Assembly (NCBI RefSeq): GCF_002078875.1
Contig: NC_034414.1
Coordinates: forward strand, 27,252,637 to 27,316,636
From: Numida meleagris
Taxonomy: Eukaryota > Chordata > Aves > Galliformes > Numididae
Reading direction: 5' to 3'
DNA: 64,000 nt
The notes under the pieces were generated by a model. It had not been told where the DNA came from and did no database searches. It worked only from the letters and a program-made list of their open reading frames with translations. Shown here in pieces: positions 24,801 to 38,292 of the stretch. A program made the position numbers and the translations under genes. Positions within the stretch are counted from its first letter, which is position 1. Each line of letters opens with the position of its first letter.

Positions 24801-27101
24801 CAGGTCTCCCAGCAGCAATAGCGACGCACGTAATAGTACCAAAAGTTACCTCATTTTACAAATTGCTAAGAACTGTAGCTGTAACTTCACACCCGCACTT
24901 CATCACAAATTTACAGTTGCTTTTCAGGCTGCTCTGCCTTTACATTCCTGGAGCTACTGAAGGGGCCTGGCTTTGTGCCATACAGCAGTGCTCAGACACT
25001 GCTTCTTGTGCTGTCAAAACAGCTCAGCAACAAATCAGCCAGGGAAGCAACTCCAAGTGGTGCTGGAACCGGGGCTTTTGAAGGTTCCCATGTCAGATCT
25101 TGTTGGGTCTGAAATGTTTTTACCATTACACAATTCACGCGCATAGTCTTTAAATCAAAGGCAATCCCTCCATCATTTCAATCACACATTAACACTTTTA
25201 ACAGCAAATTTTCTTCTGATGGAAAGGGGAAGATCCATAAAGTGTAGAGCTGACTGGTGTATTTCAGCATAGGATTATCAGGTTTCTCCACACTGTGTCC
25301 TCGCTCCCAAAGCGAGTTTTAAATGTTGTCAGATGAGGATCATCCTTGCCCACACCAATGCTGTAACAGCTTCTCCGCAGAGGTGCAAATGGCACAAACT
25401 CGTGCAAGGCAGTACAGTGCACTCCAAGCTACAGCATGTTAACAGTTCTGTTACTATATTTACTTGCTAGGAGATCTGACCCTGTTGTCCTCATGAGACA
25501 CATTCCCATGAATTTTGACAGGAATCTTGTTGGCAAAACTCAATTTTTCAGGCCATGATAAATATCTCTTTCACAAGATCACACTCTTCTGCATTAACTA
25601 TGGCAACATTACTGTCTCTCTTACATGCAAGGACAATTAGCATCATCAAATTTTCTGAGAAACCTGCTTTGTCCAGACACATTGCTACTCCTTCCCACGC
25701 TGTTCTCCAGTAGAGGCTGGGAGAACATGTGGTGCTGCAGTAACAGCTACATTCCCCAAAATATGAAATAACCCTACATCTGTGGCTCTTTTCCCTTCAG
25801 GAGTTCAGCGTCCTGATGATGAACCAACCAGCTCTGTGCACTCCCCCCTTTGCCTGCCAGGCCTTTCAGTCACACGAAGCAGGGTGGGCTGGATGGCAGC
25901 TGTCCTTACAGCCCCTCTGCACTGGTGCTGCATCTACCAGAGACAGTGCTCCAGTGGAATTAAGGCTGCACGTAGCTTTTAGCCAAAGGTAACTCTCTAC
26001 GAGTTACGATCATCAGCAATTACTAGCTGTTTATTTAGGGCCACGCTAAAAGAAGAGGCCATAATTTAGTAGGGATCCTGAAGCCTTAAAGGTGCTTGTA
26101 CTGGCACAGAGCAGCTGGCTGCTCGGGCTGGCACCAGCTCCTTCCTGCATCTCAGACACAGGCATTTATCAGTGCAAATTTTAAATTTGTTTAAAACAAA
26201 TCAGCAAAGACCTGTCAGAACTCATACGCAATTAACTTACATGTCCAAAATAGGTAAACTGTTTGTTCTTTCCCAAGCTTGCTAGATTTCATAGGGCTAC
26301 ACATAGTAACAGAAGCAGTAAAATCAACAACCAGCTTCTCTTAAATATCCACATACCACAACCGCCTTTTCTGGCTGGTCAGCCCACCAAGCTTATTTGA
26401 TTAAATAATGGAAACTAAGCAGCATTTTAAAAAGCTGAAATCTGCATTAAATTGCTACCATTTGGTTTAAACAACTGAAGCCAGTATCAAAGCTTTGTGT
26501 AACCCAGAACAATACTTGTCTATATTATTTTTGAAAGGTATTTTCATTTCCATTCTAAGAATGAATCTAACTTGTAAGATATTTATTTTTTTTTCCTTTT
26601 TCTTCCCCTCTAAGAACCTGAAGATCAGCATTTTATTTAACTCCTTTGCAGGTAAGTATGGCTTTAGATGTGGCACAGCTGCTGGGCTGCTCCGAGGCTC
26701 ACGCCTTTCTGGAAGCCTCGCAATGATATGGCACAAAGTGGCCTTATGATGCTGCAAACATCTTCTGCTGGTTTTAATCTCCAAGTAAGTAAAGCCTCAA
26801 CTCCTCTCTACGTAAAGCAAAAAATAAGTAAATACAAATTAAAGCCAGCAATACTGTGTTCTATGATAACTTGGGACGTTAACTCATCTGAAGTTTTGAG
26901 AAAGTGAAGTCTTCAAAGATCCTCAGAGGAGATTTTCACAAGCGACTTGAGAAACTAGAACTATGTAGCTACTTCAATAACCAATAAATACGGTAAATAT
27001 GAACACGAAAAGCAAATACGGTTCACCTGCGCTCGTACGACTGCTGTACCTGCTGCCAGTAGCACCGAGCTCCGTGTTCAGGCTGCAATGCCTCCTCTGT
27101 G

Positions 27102-27115
27102 CCAGAAGAGGGCGC
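27102..27115 (+). promoter_or_regulatory. CTCF-like binding motif
   Basis: CCAGAAGAGGGCGC matches the CTCF core consensus CCASYAGRKGGCRS at all but one position. It lies at the edge of the CpG island, oriented on the plus strand. Confidence 0.55.
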
Positions 27116-27251
27116 TGTTGCGCGTAGAGCCGGAGCAGCTCCGCTCCCAGGGTAAGGGGGTGGCACGAGGCCGCGGTGGCAGCTGCGTTTCAGTGGGCAG
27201 GGCGGGGAAGGAAGCGCTGGGTTTACAGATGCGAGCGCATCTGCTGGAAAC

Positions 27252-27261
27252 CTATTTTTAA
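27252..27261. promoter_or_regulatory. MEF2-like A/T site in the CpG island
   Basis: CTATTTTTAA resembles the MEF2 consensus CTA(A/T)4TA(G/A) and is the only A/T-rich motif in the GC-rich island. MEF2 factors drive muscle, heart and neuronal promoters, where RGS6 acts. On the minus strand it could also serve as a TATA-like element. Confidence 0.3.
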
Positions 27262-27322
27262 AAGTCGTGGTACACGGGTTATATGGCAAATCGACGCTAA
27301 CTTAAACGAAAAGCAAGCTCAC

Positions 27323-27491
27323 CTTGGACGCGGGACGGAGCGGCGCGCAGGTGACCGCGCTGCCGGCAGGGGGCGGCGCTGCCCGCGGAGCCGCGGCTCA
27401 CGGCCACGGGCGGGGTCCGCACAGCGGTCGCTGCGCTCCGAGGGGTTCTATGTTCCCCGGCCGGGACTGGAGCTGCTGACCTGAACGCCAT
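27323..27491 (-). CDS. RGS6: Putative alternative RGS6 first coding exon (predicted)
   Basis: On the minus strand an ATG at 27491 in good Kozak context (GGGATGG), two codons after an in-frame TGA, opens 56 codons starting MAFRSAAPVPAGEHR and ending APSRVQ, then one base G before the donor GTGAGC. This phase 1 matches the next RGS6 exon (GT GCT GAT...), so splicing would give ...RVQ-G-ADIVQWL. The peptide is Ala/Pro/Arg-rich and probably disordered. The protein would lack the first DEP helix. Phase agreement has a one-in-three chance of being accidental, and the exon may be untranslated. Confidence 0.35.
27363..27376 (+). promoter_or_regulatory. CTCF-like binding motif
   Basis: CCGGCAGGGGGCGG matches the CTCF core consensus with one tolerated change at the third base. 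It is 261 bases from, and in the same orientation as, the motif at 27102. Confidence 0.5.
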
Positions 27492-29466
27492 CCCTCAGCG
27501 GCCTGCCGCGGACGGGAGGAGAGACTTCTAACAGAGCAGGTGGCACCTGCACCGAAAGCACCGCGTGGAATTAATTTTGCAGATAATGACAGCCAACAGA
27601 GAGAGGGGCAGAAGGAGCAGGTACCGTCCGCACCCTGCCCGGGACAGACAGGGCCAAAAGGAACAAGGTCTCTGCTAAAGTCCCTTGCACAGGATCACAG
27701 AGAAGTGAGGGGAAAGGTCCCCACGAGTCACCCGTCAGAACTACAACCTGACAGCAAAATGCAACAGGTTCCAAGTGAAAATAAGCATGGAAAGGCAGAG
27801 TGAGAAAAGGCCTTGCTTGTCTTGTGTTTACTTTTCACTTTCACCCCAAGAGCACGCATTTGTGAGGAAAGCACTTGGATGCGCGATGCTCCTGCTGCTG
27901 CAGGATGAGTCACCGGCATCGCACCAGCAGCCCAGGCAAGGCTGCAGCAGAGCGGGCAGCACTGCCATGGCCATGTTTAGTCACTTCTGCTGTACTGGGG
28001 ACAGCTACAGTGCGGTGCTTGTCACTGCCCCAGTGCTGCCAGGCCACCAGCCTGTCCCTGAAGTGAGGGTAGGTACGTGCAGAAACATCTGTTACTCTCA
28101 TGGGCAACAGATCTTGCCTTTTACAAATGCTTCTATTTTATTGGGGTGTAAAGGAGATCCAAAGAAGCAAAATTAGGTAAAAATCTGTATGCAAGGGAAT
28201 GACTTGGGGCTGAAGTTACAGAAATCCATGGCTTAGTCTTGTTATTCCCACACAATCTCTCCTCAGGAGCACAGAGAGTGCCTGTCTGGCTGCTCATTGT
28301 ACAGTCTCCACTGCAATAGCAAGCATGGAGGTGATGCATGGAAGGTATGGGACCAGAAACCCTGCTGTACAAAAGCATGGTAACTCAGTAATAGTTAATA
28401 ATGAGGTCTGATTAAGCAGAATAATACAGAATGCATGCATCAATGTTATAAATACTATGTATATCTCAATACCAAATATGCTTCTGAAGGCCATGTAAAA
28501 AATTATAAATCTGATCAACTGTGATAGAGTGAAGGCCTCCCAAGCAGCACTGTATTTTCTATGAAAAGGTACTTTTCCCTTGCTGTGGCCAGCACTTGGG
28601 CTTTTGTACCATACAAACAACACTGTCATGAGCTGCAGAAGCCAGTCCTGGCTGGTCAGCATTTATGGCCACGGTATCTCACAAGTCTAGCAGAGTGTGT
28701 GTTAATATGATTTATTCTGAAATAAACCTTTTATTCTGTTCATGCTGGAATTAGCAGTAGCTTATGCTGCATATGCACGGGTGAATGCAGATATAGTGGA
28801 AAGCACAGAGTTGCAGTCCCTTGCTTTGGAAGCATACAATTCACAGTCACACTCCTCCACCGCTGATATTTCTTCCTCCCTTGCAGTCAGAAAAGAGTAG
28901 AGTAAAAGGAGTGAGAGGACATGCATGGAAAAACCAGTCACAAGGAATAACAGCATAGATGTTGAAAACAGTAAGTATACAAAAGCGAGTCACTTTTGCC
29001 AAACCCAAATGGTCCAAATACTGCTCTGAATATGTGAACATACCTTTCAGTGAAGCCTAGAAGAGTCCCATGCACATAGCAGCAGAATGGAGAGAGTGGC
29101 CTCAGTTTTAAGAACATGCGAACTTGATTTTCTCTGCTTTCAGGATCAGCAAGGTATACAAAACTACCTTGAGTGAGACTGTGCCAATGCAAGAGCCACT
29201 CATTATTCATCTGTCATGAGGGATGGTAATTTAACAAACCTACTTGCTGAATGACAGTGTTGTGCCTCCTGAATCATGTATCGCATGGTTTTCTTTTATA
29301 ACAAATACTTTTCCACAGCAAGCTCCAAAGCTGGCAATACCTTCATTCCATACTCAGCCACTACACTGAATGAGCTTCGTAAGGAGTATATTTGCTCCTT
29401 ATTTTGCACAGGAACTTAATTTAAGTGGTGCCCCAAACAGTAAAGGTAAGCTAACATCCTACCCCC

Positions 29467-29496
29467 NNNNNNNNNNNNNNNNNNNNNNNNNNNNNN
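29467..29496. other. Assembly gap (30 N)
   Basis: Thirty consecutive N inside the large RGS6 intron. True size and content are unknown. Confidence 0.99.
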
Positions 29497-32400
29497 TTAC
29501 TTGCAGACATGCCACTTCAGGCTGATGTTTTCAAAGCTTTCTCAAAGCAAAGCCCTGAAAATGTGAGTCAGAAATATAAAAGATGTCAAAGTCCTTCTCT
29601 GCTACTCAATGTATCTGGACCTCTTCCCCCTAGTACACTGGAGCTTGGCATCAGGCACAGTTAAGCTTCAGTTTTGGTAGGTAGCCATACTTGACTTTGG
29701 AAAGACCATGCATAATGTTTGTGTGGGTCAATTAATTCACTGAAAAAATACATAAATACAATATTCAGGTGTCTCTCAACTGCAGTGTAAAGATGAATGT
29801 GTTGATATTTACATAGCACACTGGAGATGTAAAACACCAATGAGCTACTTTGTTTGCTGAGAATTAATACTAATTCCTGCCAATGGAGTTCCCCAGTTCT
29901 GCTATCCTGTGCAGTCTATCCTTTCTCTGTGCTTGTTTCTGGTTTTACTTTCACAGACTAAATCTGTCAGTGCTTTGCAAATTTTGCCAGCATTATGCCC
30001 AGAACAAACCACAGCAGGTCCCATGGCAGGTAACTCAGATTATCTCCAAACTGTAAGTACAATATTTACATTCTCTGGCCAGTTTACTCACAGATCATCC
30101 TGTGTAAACAAGGTTGGTCTAAGAAAAGGCCATGCAAATATCAAATCAAGATCCCAATCACAATTACGAGACACTAGCATTTGCTCCATCCTGCCTAGTA
30201 CTGGGCAGGTCTCTCTTGTAGGGTCTACAGATACTAAGTTATTTGGTCAAGGACCATTCCTTTTTATAACACGCGATGTTTCAAGACTGCAGTCGCACAG
30301 CATTACATTGTGACTGTGTTGGCTGCGCTGCAAACTTTAAGCAAAGACTGCTTATGGCTAAACCAGCAAATTACTGCCAGGAGGAGGTACGGTGAGAGAA
30401 GTGATCAAAACAGGAGTTGATCTTTGCTTCTGAAAGCCAGAAGTGTTTTCTATCCGAAATTCGAAAACACAGAGAGGCACGTCACATAGGCAGATATGGT
30501 AAACAGAAGTTAGGATAAACTGCAGTACAGCATAACTACTGACCCATCACCACATCAGACTGTCCAGATATTAGGGAAAAAAAATAATTGTCCGTAAACA
30601 GAGACCAGTTTGACCACTAATGAATTTCTCCCTGAGAAGAACAAGAGCTCCACATAAAACCACAACACATGCTAGCAAAAACAGCCACACCATTAATGGA
30701 TCATAATTACTTCATCAGTAATAAAATGATGTAAGAAAAGTTGATCTACAGTGACAACAAATAGCTGTGTTTATCATCTTATTTTCATCCTTTTTGCAAG
30801 AAGGATTATCAGGAATGGATATAAATTTCTCATATCCATTTATATGGATATCCAACCCCAACACGCTTGTAATGTTTAATCCAAACCCAGCTGGCTTACT
30901 TTTTTTTCCCCCACTGAGATCTCTTCATTTTTATTGTCTGTTTATTAAATGCTCATTTTTGCCTTAAATCTATTTTGGAGTAATTGTATGTATTATGCTG
31001 GTTTAGATTGCTCTCTTTTATGAATCTAAATCGCTGGGTATCTGTATGCTGTCTGTAATTGGCATTCTAAAGCAATAATTCTGAAAGCAAAACAACACAC
31101 CTCCTTGCCTACTTGGCCTTTTCTTCTCCAAAGCTGTTTGCATCCCTTTGTCTCCCAGACTACACAAAGACATGGGCATTTCCCTCTGATTACTGCTGGG
31201 CCATGGCAGCCTAATAACCACTCATGCCTGTGAGAATTTCCCCCAGATAGATCTGTTGCATCTTTTAACTGTAAATAATATCAACATACAATGCAACAAA
31301 ACGGTGTCCTATATACAATTTTTACATATTTTAAAAAGATGACACTTGACACGTTTCAGTAATGCCAAAGATACTTAGACATATAAGCTCTTAGGAGTCC
31401 ATATCCTACTGACTTTCACAAACAGATGTAGTGTCGTAGTACTTAAAGCCATTTTGTAACATCAGATTTACTTTTTCAAAGATACTTCGGGTATCACCTA
31501 GCCTACCCGCGTAGATACTGGAGGAGCTTACCCTTGGTAACAAGCACTCAGCTCTTTCTTGAGTTGGCATATAGTCCAGGCTAAGTTACATATTTCATCA
31601 GGTTACTTCTGTTCCCATTACATTTTAGTGGTCAGCATTTTGTTAAACAGGTGAAGACTTCTGGGAAAGCCTGGCTCACTTTTCTTCAATTATACTTTCA
31701 CAGGTAATCGTGCAATTAAAAAAAAAAAGCACTCAAACACACTTCAGTACGTATACAGTAAAACAAACCGCAATACAAATCACATCAGTCTAGTAGCAAT
31801 GCAAAGCTTTGTTCTAAAATAAATAATGATGTATCAAAATTATTATTTAAGGGTTGGCATATAATTTTTTTTTTGCAAGAGCGTACTCACTAATATAAAA
31901 TTAAATGGACAAAGCACTTTGGAAGTCACACATTTGACTAATAATTGTAAGCCACACACTCTGGATCCTGTTGGGCATTTTTTCTGTACCCCACAGGCAT
32001 ATCTATAACTCCATGTTTAAGTCTGAAAAACAACTAACAAGTGTTGCATCAATTTGCACCATTCAGCATGATCCCAATCAAGCATAGAAGTGTAAAACTT
32101 TATGTGACTTAAGCACATCCCAGAGATGAGGAGAGAAAATTGGGATGACAGTGAGTGGCAAGCAAGGTAAGTAAAGCAGAACAGGTCAAGCGTGTCTAGG
32201 TAAGATTGGGATAAGGAAGGGAAAATCAAATTACAGGAAAAGATGAACTCTTCGTGTATATCACGGTAGGGGTGAGATATCCTTACATCTGAACATAATC
32301 AGCACAGGATCCTCCTGCAAGGAGAGGGTGGTTCTCTACAGTACTAGCAATAGTGTACTCTACAGTACAGCACATTCTCAGCCAGCCTCTCTACCTTCGG

Positions 32401-35400
32401 TTAAGTAGCTGAGATGGTTACTTGACCATCACTTACTATATTAGTTAGGTTAGAAGTAAAGGACTATTTAAAAACCTGCATGTTAACCTGAACATTCTTT
32501 TAGTTGAACATGAAAATCCAGCTCTATGAGATTACACCTTTATATACATCACACATACTAAGATGTATTGACAGGATTGTATGTATACTCTAATGTGGAA
32601 TGTTTCAAAAATATTAGCCATATTCCAAACTGTTTCCAGAAGGCTTTTTTTTTTTTTTAAAGTCCTTATTGTAAGCTAAAAACATCTGCTCTGCATATCT
32701 AAAAAAATGAAAATACCATCAAATCTAAACAGAATGGCAAAATATTTGACTGAGTTCCCCACTAAGTCCTTCTTAGCAGATGGCTGTAGGCTAAGGAATA
32801 TGCTGGTACAATATTATCATACGTTATTTTTTTCTGTTATATTCTAACCCCAGATATCCACTGTGGGACGTATGGCCAGATAAATTATTGATGGACACTG
32901 GTTTGGCTCAAAATAGGCATTTCTTAATGTGTCCTTTATGCACAGCTTTTGCACTTCATATTGGCTAACTTGTTCCACATTAGTTAAGAGACTTACCCCG
33001 GAATGTATTTTGTGTGCATATTTCTAATTAGGTGAGATAACTCCCCTTAGGATCTGGAGGTTACCAGGAAGAAGGCAGAAGCAGGAGGATGGGACACAGT
33101 TGAGAAGGATGTAACCTTATCTTCTGTCCCTCGTGGCATCTACAGAGAGCTTGCAAAGGTATCATCTACACCATAGTGATTCTGAGGGTAGCCACATGTG
33201 TGGCTGTGTACAGCAGCCTGCCTTCATCTGAAGCAACCCTTTTATAAAACTACCCCTTTAAGAAAACTGGTCTGCCAATACCAGCAGAGGTCCTGCAGTC
33301 TCTCTCTTGCGATTGTCCTACAGAAACTCACCTCAGAACAGAGCGCTTATGGGGAATTCCCTAACCAAACACAGTGTAGCACCTCTGGAAACCTCAAAGC
33401 CACTTCAACAAAGCTCTCCCAAAATATAGTATTGCACATCATCATCACTACCGCAGCCTACCTGGCAGTTGTAGTTATTTGTAGGCAGTAGGTTGTATAT
33501 TAGTCTGTGCCTCCATAATATACCATGAAATTGCTGTCTTCAACTCCAAATTTAATAATAAAATAGTTAAGTTCTTTTGACAAGATAAAATGTATCTGCC
33601 ATTCATGTTAATGTGCAAGCCTGTACAGGTTTTCATTAGAGCTAGGACACTGGAATTCAATAACATCTCAAGAAGTAAGACTTGCTATGCAGTATGAAAA
33701 ATCACAATGAATGATACACTGTGCTTGTGCTTCCTCCCTTGGCAAATAAAAGCAGAATCAGGCTTGGAGCCTCGGTCATGCTGATCAGACACTACCAACC
33801 AGTTTAGTGACACAGCTGAAGAGCAGATGCTGCTTTACTTTAATTTAGTAAAGCCAGCAAGGAGGCTCAACAGTCCAGTGTAGACATGACGCAAAATGAC
33901 TGCAGGTTTTACCTTTCACTGCAGGAAACATATTAATGTCTCTCTGTCAGCATCACCTGCTAAGAAGCCCTCCCCCCCTTCTACATTGCAAACTTCCAGC
34001 TCCATATTAATGAACACTGCTACTCTGAGGCAGCCTGAAGCAAAAATATGTAATGACAGGTGACCATAACAATCAAGATGTGATGGCTTTTCAGTCTCTC
34101 CTCACACCCCCCATGCTCCTGTTCCTATGTACTCTCTTGCCACACACATATGCTTTGATCCCTGAGAAATGTGGACTGTTTTCATATGCCTCCATTCTTC
34201 CACATCTCTAGGACTGAATTTGGTACAAGTGTCCTCTAACAAGCCCAGAGGTCACATCCTGCAGCATGTTCCAATTAACAGGTACTGCCTCCCACAGCCC
34301 CCAGTAGACACAGATGTCATAACAACCTTTCTAAGCACAAGATTAATCCTGATCACAGATCTACATTGATGAATTTGTTAAAGGCAATGCACAAACCAGA
34401 GAAGGCAGCTCCAAGCCACTCTGCATATTTGCAGGCTTTTTATCTCAGATCCGTTTTTCCTCATTCCATCCAGCCCATGTAGATGTGGTAACAGAGATAG
34501 TGCCTACCTACATTTGGATGGCTGGGAGGAGTACTTTCTTGCAGCCATACTGAGTGAAGAGACAGTCTTGTACCTAGGTCTCTAGGTTCACCTACATTAC
34601 AGCCTGCTTGTCCAAAACAAAGCCACTTGCTCCATTCTTCACCTCTTGTGTGAGTGGGTACAATAAAACCTCAGAAGCGTGCTGATAACCTGCAAAGTTT
34701 AGCACTGTCCGGAGACAGAAGGCCCATATGTAAGTCTACAGACAACCAAGAGGCTGTCCTTAGAGAATTTCTTTTTACAAGCATGGGCCACAACAGAGCG
34801 AACCCTACTTTCGTGACAATAGTCACAGACATGCAAACCTTCAGCCTGACACAGCACATTGAAAATTTCTTTCTTAGTCTAGTGCTCTGCAACCTGACAT
34901 GACTTTTCCAGAGCTCATGTTATCTGCTATTATATTGTTGGTAATGTTTTGATTCACATAACATAATTCTCCATTTCAGAAAATTCTGCATGGCCTGAGA
35001 CCATTTTGAAGAAATCTCAAGCAATTCATCCTTGAATCTATCTGAACTGGTAACAAATCCTTTGCTGAAGAGTAGTAATGAGGAGGAATTTAATCTTGAC
35101 ATTTCTAGATTAAACAGTTGAAAGTCAAAGACTAGAGGAATCAATGGCACAAGAGACAGCTGTTTTCAGAGCTGTGGTAAATTGACAGAGTCTAGATGTT
35201 ATGAATGAGAGCTTGTCACAGCAGAGGTGTGAATCCAGATTTTAATGATTCAATTATGGAATGCCATAGCTGGTGGAAAACACAGAGCTATTTCTGTCTC
35301 CTTGTCCCTGCAACTGCCCTCATACTGCTGTGGGTGTAATTACATAAAACAATCAATCCTTTAATGGAAGGTGGAATTATTTAAGGAAAACAGCTGGCAA

Positions 35401-37139
35401 ATTTAGAACCAAGTAGGAACAGAGAAACGTCAGAGCTGAACTGAGAGTGTGTCAAACATGACCCAGATACCTAATTAGAAGTTATACTCAAATCTAACTT
35501 GTAGGCTGCTCCCTTGCTGCTGGCCGCAGGTACCGTTCTGCCTGAAGCACTCCTGCCTGACAGGACATCTCATTTCCAGAGAACACCTCAAGGAAGAAAA
35601 AAGGGAATGTGGAGGAATCTGCAAACCTCAAATGCTACTCTCTCTTGAGTTTATTTATTATGTTTGCATGGAGCAAGCTTCTGTAGCTGAGTCCTAACCC
35701 ACCAAAGGGATTAACAGTATGAGGAAATGTAACACATTAATTAAGAGTAGCTCCATGAAAGCTAACTATAATCAGTCAAAATATTATGTTCTATTAAGAA
35801 CAGCTGTTCTTAAAACTCAGCACTTTGCAAAAAAGAAAGCTCTGGCTTTGCTTCATTTAATTTTTCTTTGTGCTGCTCTCCACAGGGGCAGGGAAATAAG
35901 TTATTTCGTGCTTTTAAATAGCAGTACCCAAATACAGAGGGATATACTCAGTAGCATGTCTGCTCAGCTGATCCTGTACAAAATCACATGCACCCATGGA
36001 AATCCTCAGTGAATGAATAAGATGGGACAGCTCATATATGTTAATATATGAAAAGAAGTCTTCTAAGAAGGACTGTGATGTGGCAATGTGCTCCTGAAGG
36101 ACCACCACAGTCTCTCAGCCTGCATGTTGCTTAACAATGGAGGGGGGTGAAGGTCTCCATCCCTCCTCTGCTGCTCACCACCAGGCCCTTTCTCCCAGGA
36201 ACAGGTCCTGCACTTGCTGGTCAAGGACACACAACAAGACTTGTGAGTGCCTTTACATCTGCATTATTTATTGCTGGGCACAACTGCCACGTCTAAACTG
36301 GTCGCTGTCAGCTCCCACTGAGCACAGCACACAGTGCCTAGACACACCGCCAAGCTACTGTAGCAAAGCAAGGTTTTAGAATCAGTAAACTGACAAGTTT
36401 ATTTTGAAGTTATTGTTATTATTTACGTTTTCACATTATGTTTTTTCGTCTCATAGACATCTCACTTTCAAGTACACCTTAGAGCACACCAAGGAAGCAA
36501 GCTACTGGATTGTATCAAGTACCTGATACTCTTTGGATGTCTAAAATCAACACTTCTTAACTTAAGGAAAAAATACATAATATACTATCCATATTCAATG
36601 ATGTAAACGAGGAACAAATGATTCTGCAATGCAAAACTACAAATAACATTTAAAATATACATTTTTGACTGTATTTTTTCTACTTGAGCAAAAAACTCAT
36701 TAATATGCCATTGTCCAATTCATTATTTCCAACAACCACAGTCTTGAATAGACTAGCAATTGAAATTATATTAGAATTCAATAAACCTTTTTTTCCTCTT
36801 TGATCTCTACTACGGTTCCCTCACCTGTCAGTGTCTCTGGTAGGAGAGCATTAAATAAATCACTAGATATTTAGCAAATACCTTATTTATAAAATATGTG
36901 GTTGTCAGTCAGTCTAATCTATTCAGGAAATAGTCATGAAATTTACTGAATACTTCAGGCAAAAGTAAATAATTAAAAAAAAAAACCAACAGAAATTATT
37001 CAGGTGAATTTGCAAACGATTTTGCCACTGTCCAGCAAACAATCGATACTCTTAGTTAAATAAACAAGTAAATAAATGGTGAGCAGGGGAAGCAATTCTA
37101 TCTGCAATAAAAATAGGACTAAAAATAACATTTCTACGC

Positions 37140-37160
37140 AATGGACACACACACACAACC
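37140..37160. repeat. Short CA repeat
   Basis: An ACACACACACACA run flanked by unique intron sequence. Confidence 0.7.
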
Positions 37161-37784
37161 AGGAAAAAGTGACAATAAAACAAAATCTTCCACTGCTACA
37201 GACAGACATTACTTTTTTTTAGGAGTCCACATTACACTATGTTTTAAGTGATCATAATTAGCATTTTATGTGAACAAACTTCTTAAAGTTTCTTGCCTGT
37301 TTTACACTCATTTCTGGGCAAGATTGAACACCGTACCTTTCTGGTCATATTACTGAAGTATCTTCATGGAAATAATTCTTATTGCACAAGTGGCATCGTA
37401 ACGGAATAGAATCCTAAGATTCTCTTCTTGCAAAGCAAGCGACCATCAAACAGGAATTAACTGAACGAAGTCCTAATTGCTTAGTTCTATTTCTCTGCAG
37501 GACCAAAATATAATTTTCTTCTCTGCATGTGGTAGTGAATCATACATCAAAAATATCCAAGCTCATCAATTCACACCACACTCAAAACAAATCTATTGGA
37601 AAGCAGCATGCAATTTTGAGAGATTTATTCACACAGGGAAGAAATGTTAAAGTAACTGTGTAAAGGTATACGAGGGAAAAAAAAGGCTGGCTATTTGTAA
37701 TGATGGACATGTATGGAAAGACTGAAAACTTTAGCTTTTTTTTTTTTTTAATTTACCATTTCTGTTGGAAATTTTAAAAGTCAG

Positions 37785-38292
37785 ATCACAGAATCATTAA
37801 GGTTGGAAAAGACCTCAAAGACTACATAGTACAACCGTCCATCTACCATCAGTATGGCCCACTAAACTATGTCCCTAAGTATGACACCCATATGGTTCTT
37901 GAACACCTCCAGGGAGGGTGACTGCACTGCCTCCCTGGGCAGCCCGTTCCAGTGCCTGACGACACTTTCTGAATAGAAATTCTTCCTGATACCCAACGTG
38001 AACTTCCCCCCGTGCAACATGAAGACGTTATCTCTCATCCTATTGCTGTTACCTGGGAAAAAAGGTCAATCCCCACCTCATCACAACCTCCTTACTGTAG
38101 AGAGCAATGAAGTCTCCCCTGAGCCTCCTCTTCTCCAAACTGAACAATCCCAGTTCTCTCAGCAGCTCTCAATAAGACTTGTGCTCCAAACCCTTCACAG
38201 ATTCGTTGCCCTTCTCTGGACACGCTCTAGGGCCTCAGTGTTTTCTTGTAGCGAGGGACCCAAAACTGAACACAGTACTCAAGATCTGTGGC
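37785..38292 (-). mobile_element. CR1 LINE 3' fragment
   Basis: Starts with the reverse complement of the CR1 tail (TCACAGAATCATTAAGGTTGG) and continues through GGGCAGCCCGTTCCAGTGCC and CTGAACAATCCCAGTTCTCTC, all CR1 landmarks, to about AACACAGTACTCAAGATCTG. Longest CR1 in the window at about 0.5 kb, 5'-truncated, same strand as RGS6. The open frames at 37998-38465 are shadows of this element. Confidence 0.93.

Larger units (their letters stand above)
27020..27560. promoter_or_regulatory. RGS6: CpG island, candidate internal promoter of RGS6
   Basis: CpG-dense block in an otherwise CpG-poor intron; I count 11 CpGs in the 60 bases 27361-27420 alone. It has two GC boxes (GGGCGGGG at 27200-27207 and 27408-27415) and no clear TATA box, as usual for CpG-island promoters. 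On the minus strand a good donor CCAAG|GTGAGC sits at 27323/27322. On the plus strand CCAGG|GTAAGG sits at about 27151, so transcription could be in either or both directions. A promoter here could make RGS6 transcripts that omit the upstream exon at 46058-46157, or a divergent noncoding RNA. An orphan CpG island/enhancer is the alternative. Confidence 0.7.

Noticed and set aside
27176..27484. 102-codon plus-strand ORF in the CpG island
   Set aside because: CpG islands keep several frames open by composition. No domain, and a plus-strand coding gene lacks downstream exons.
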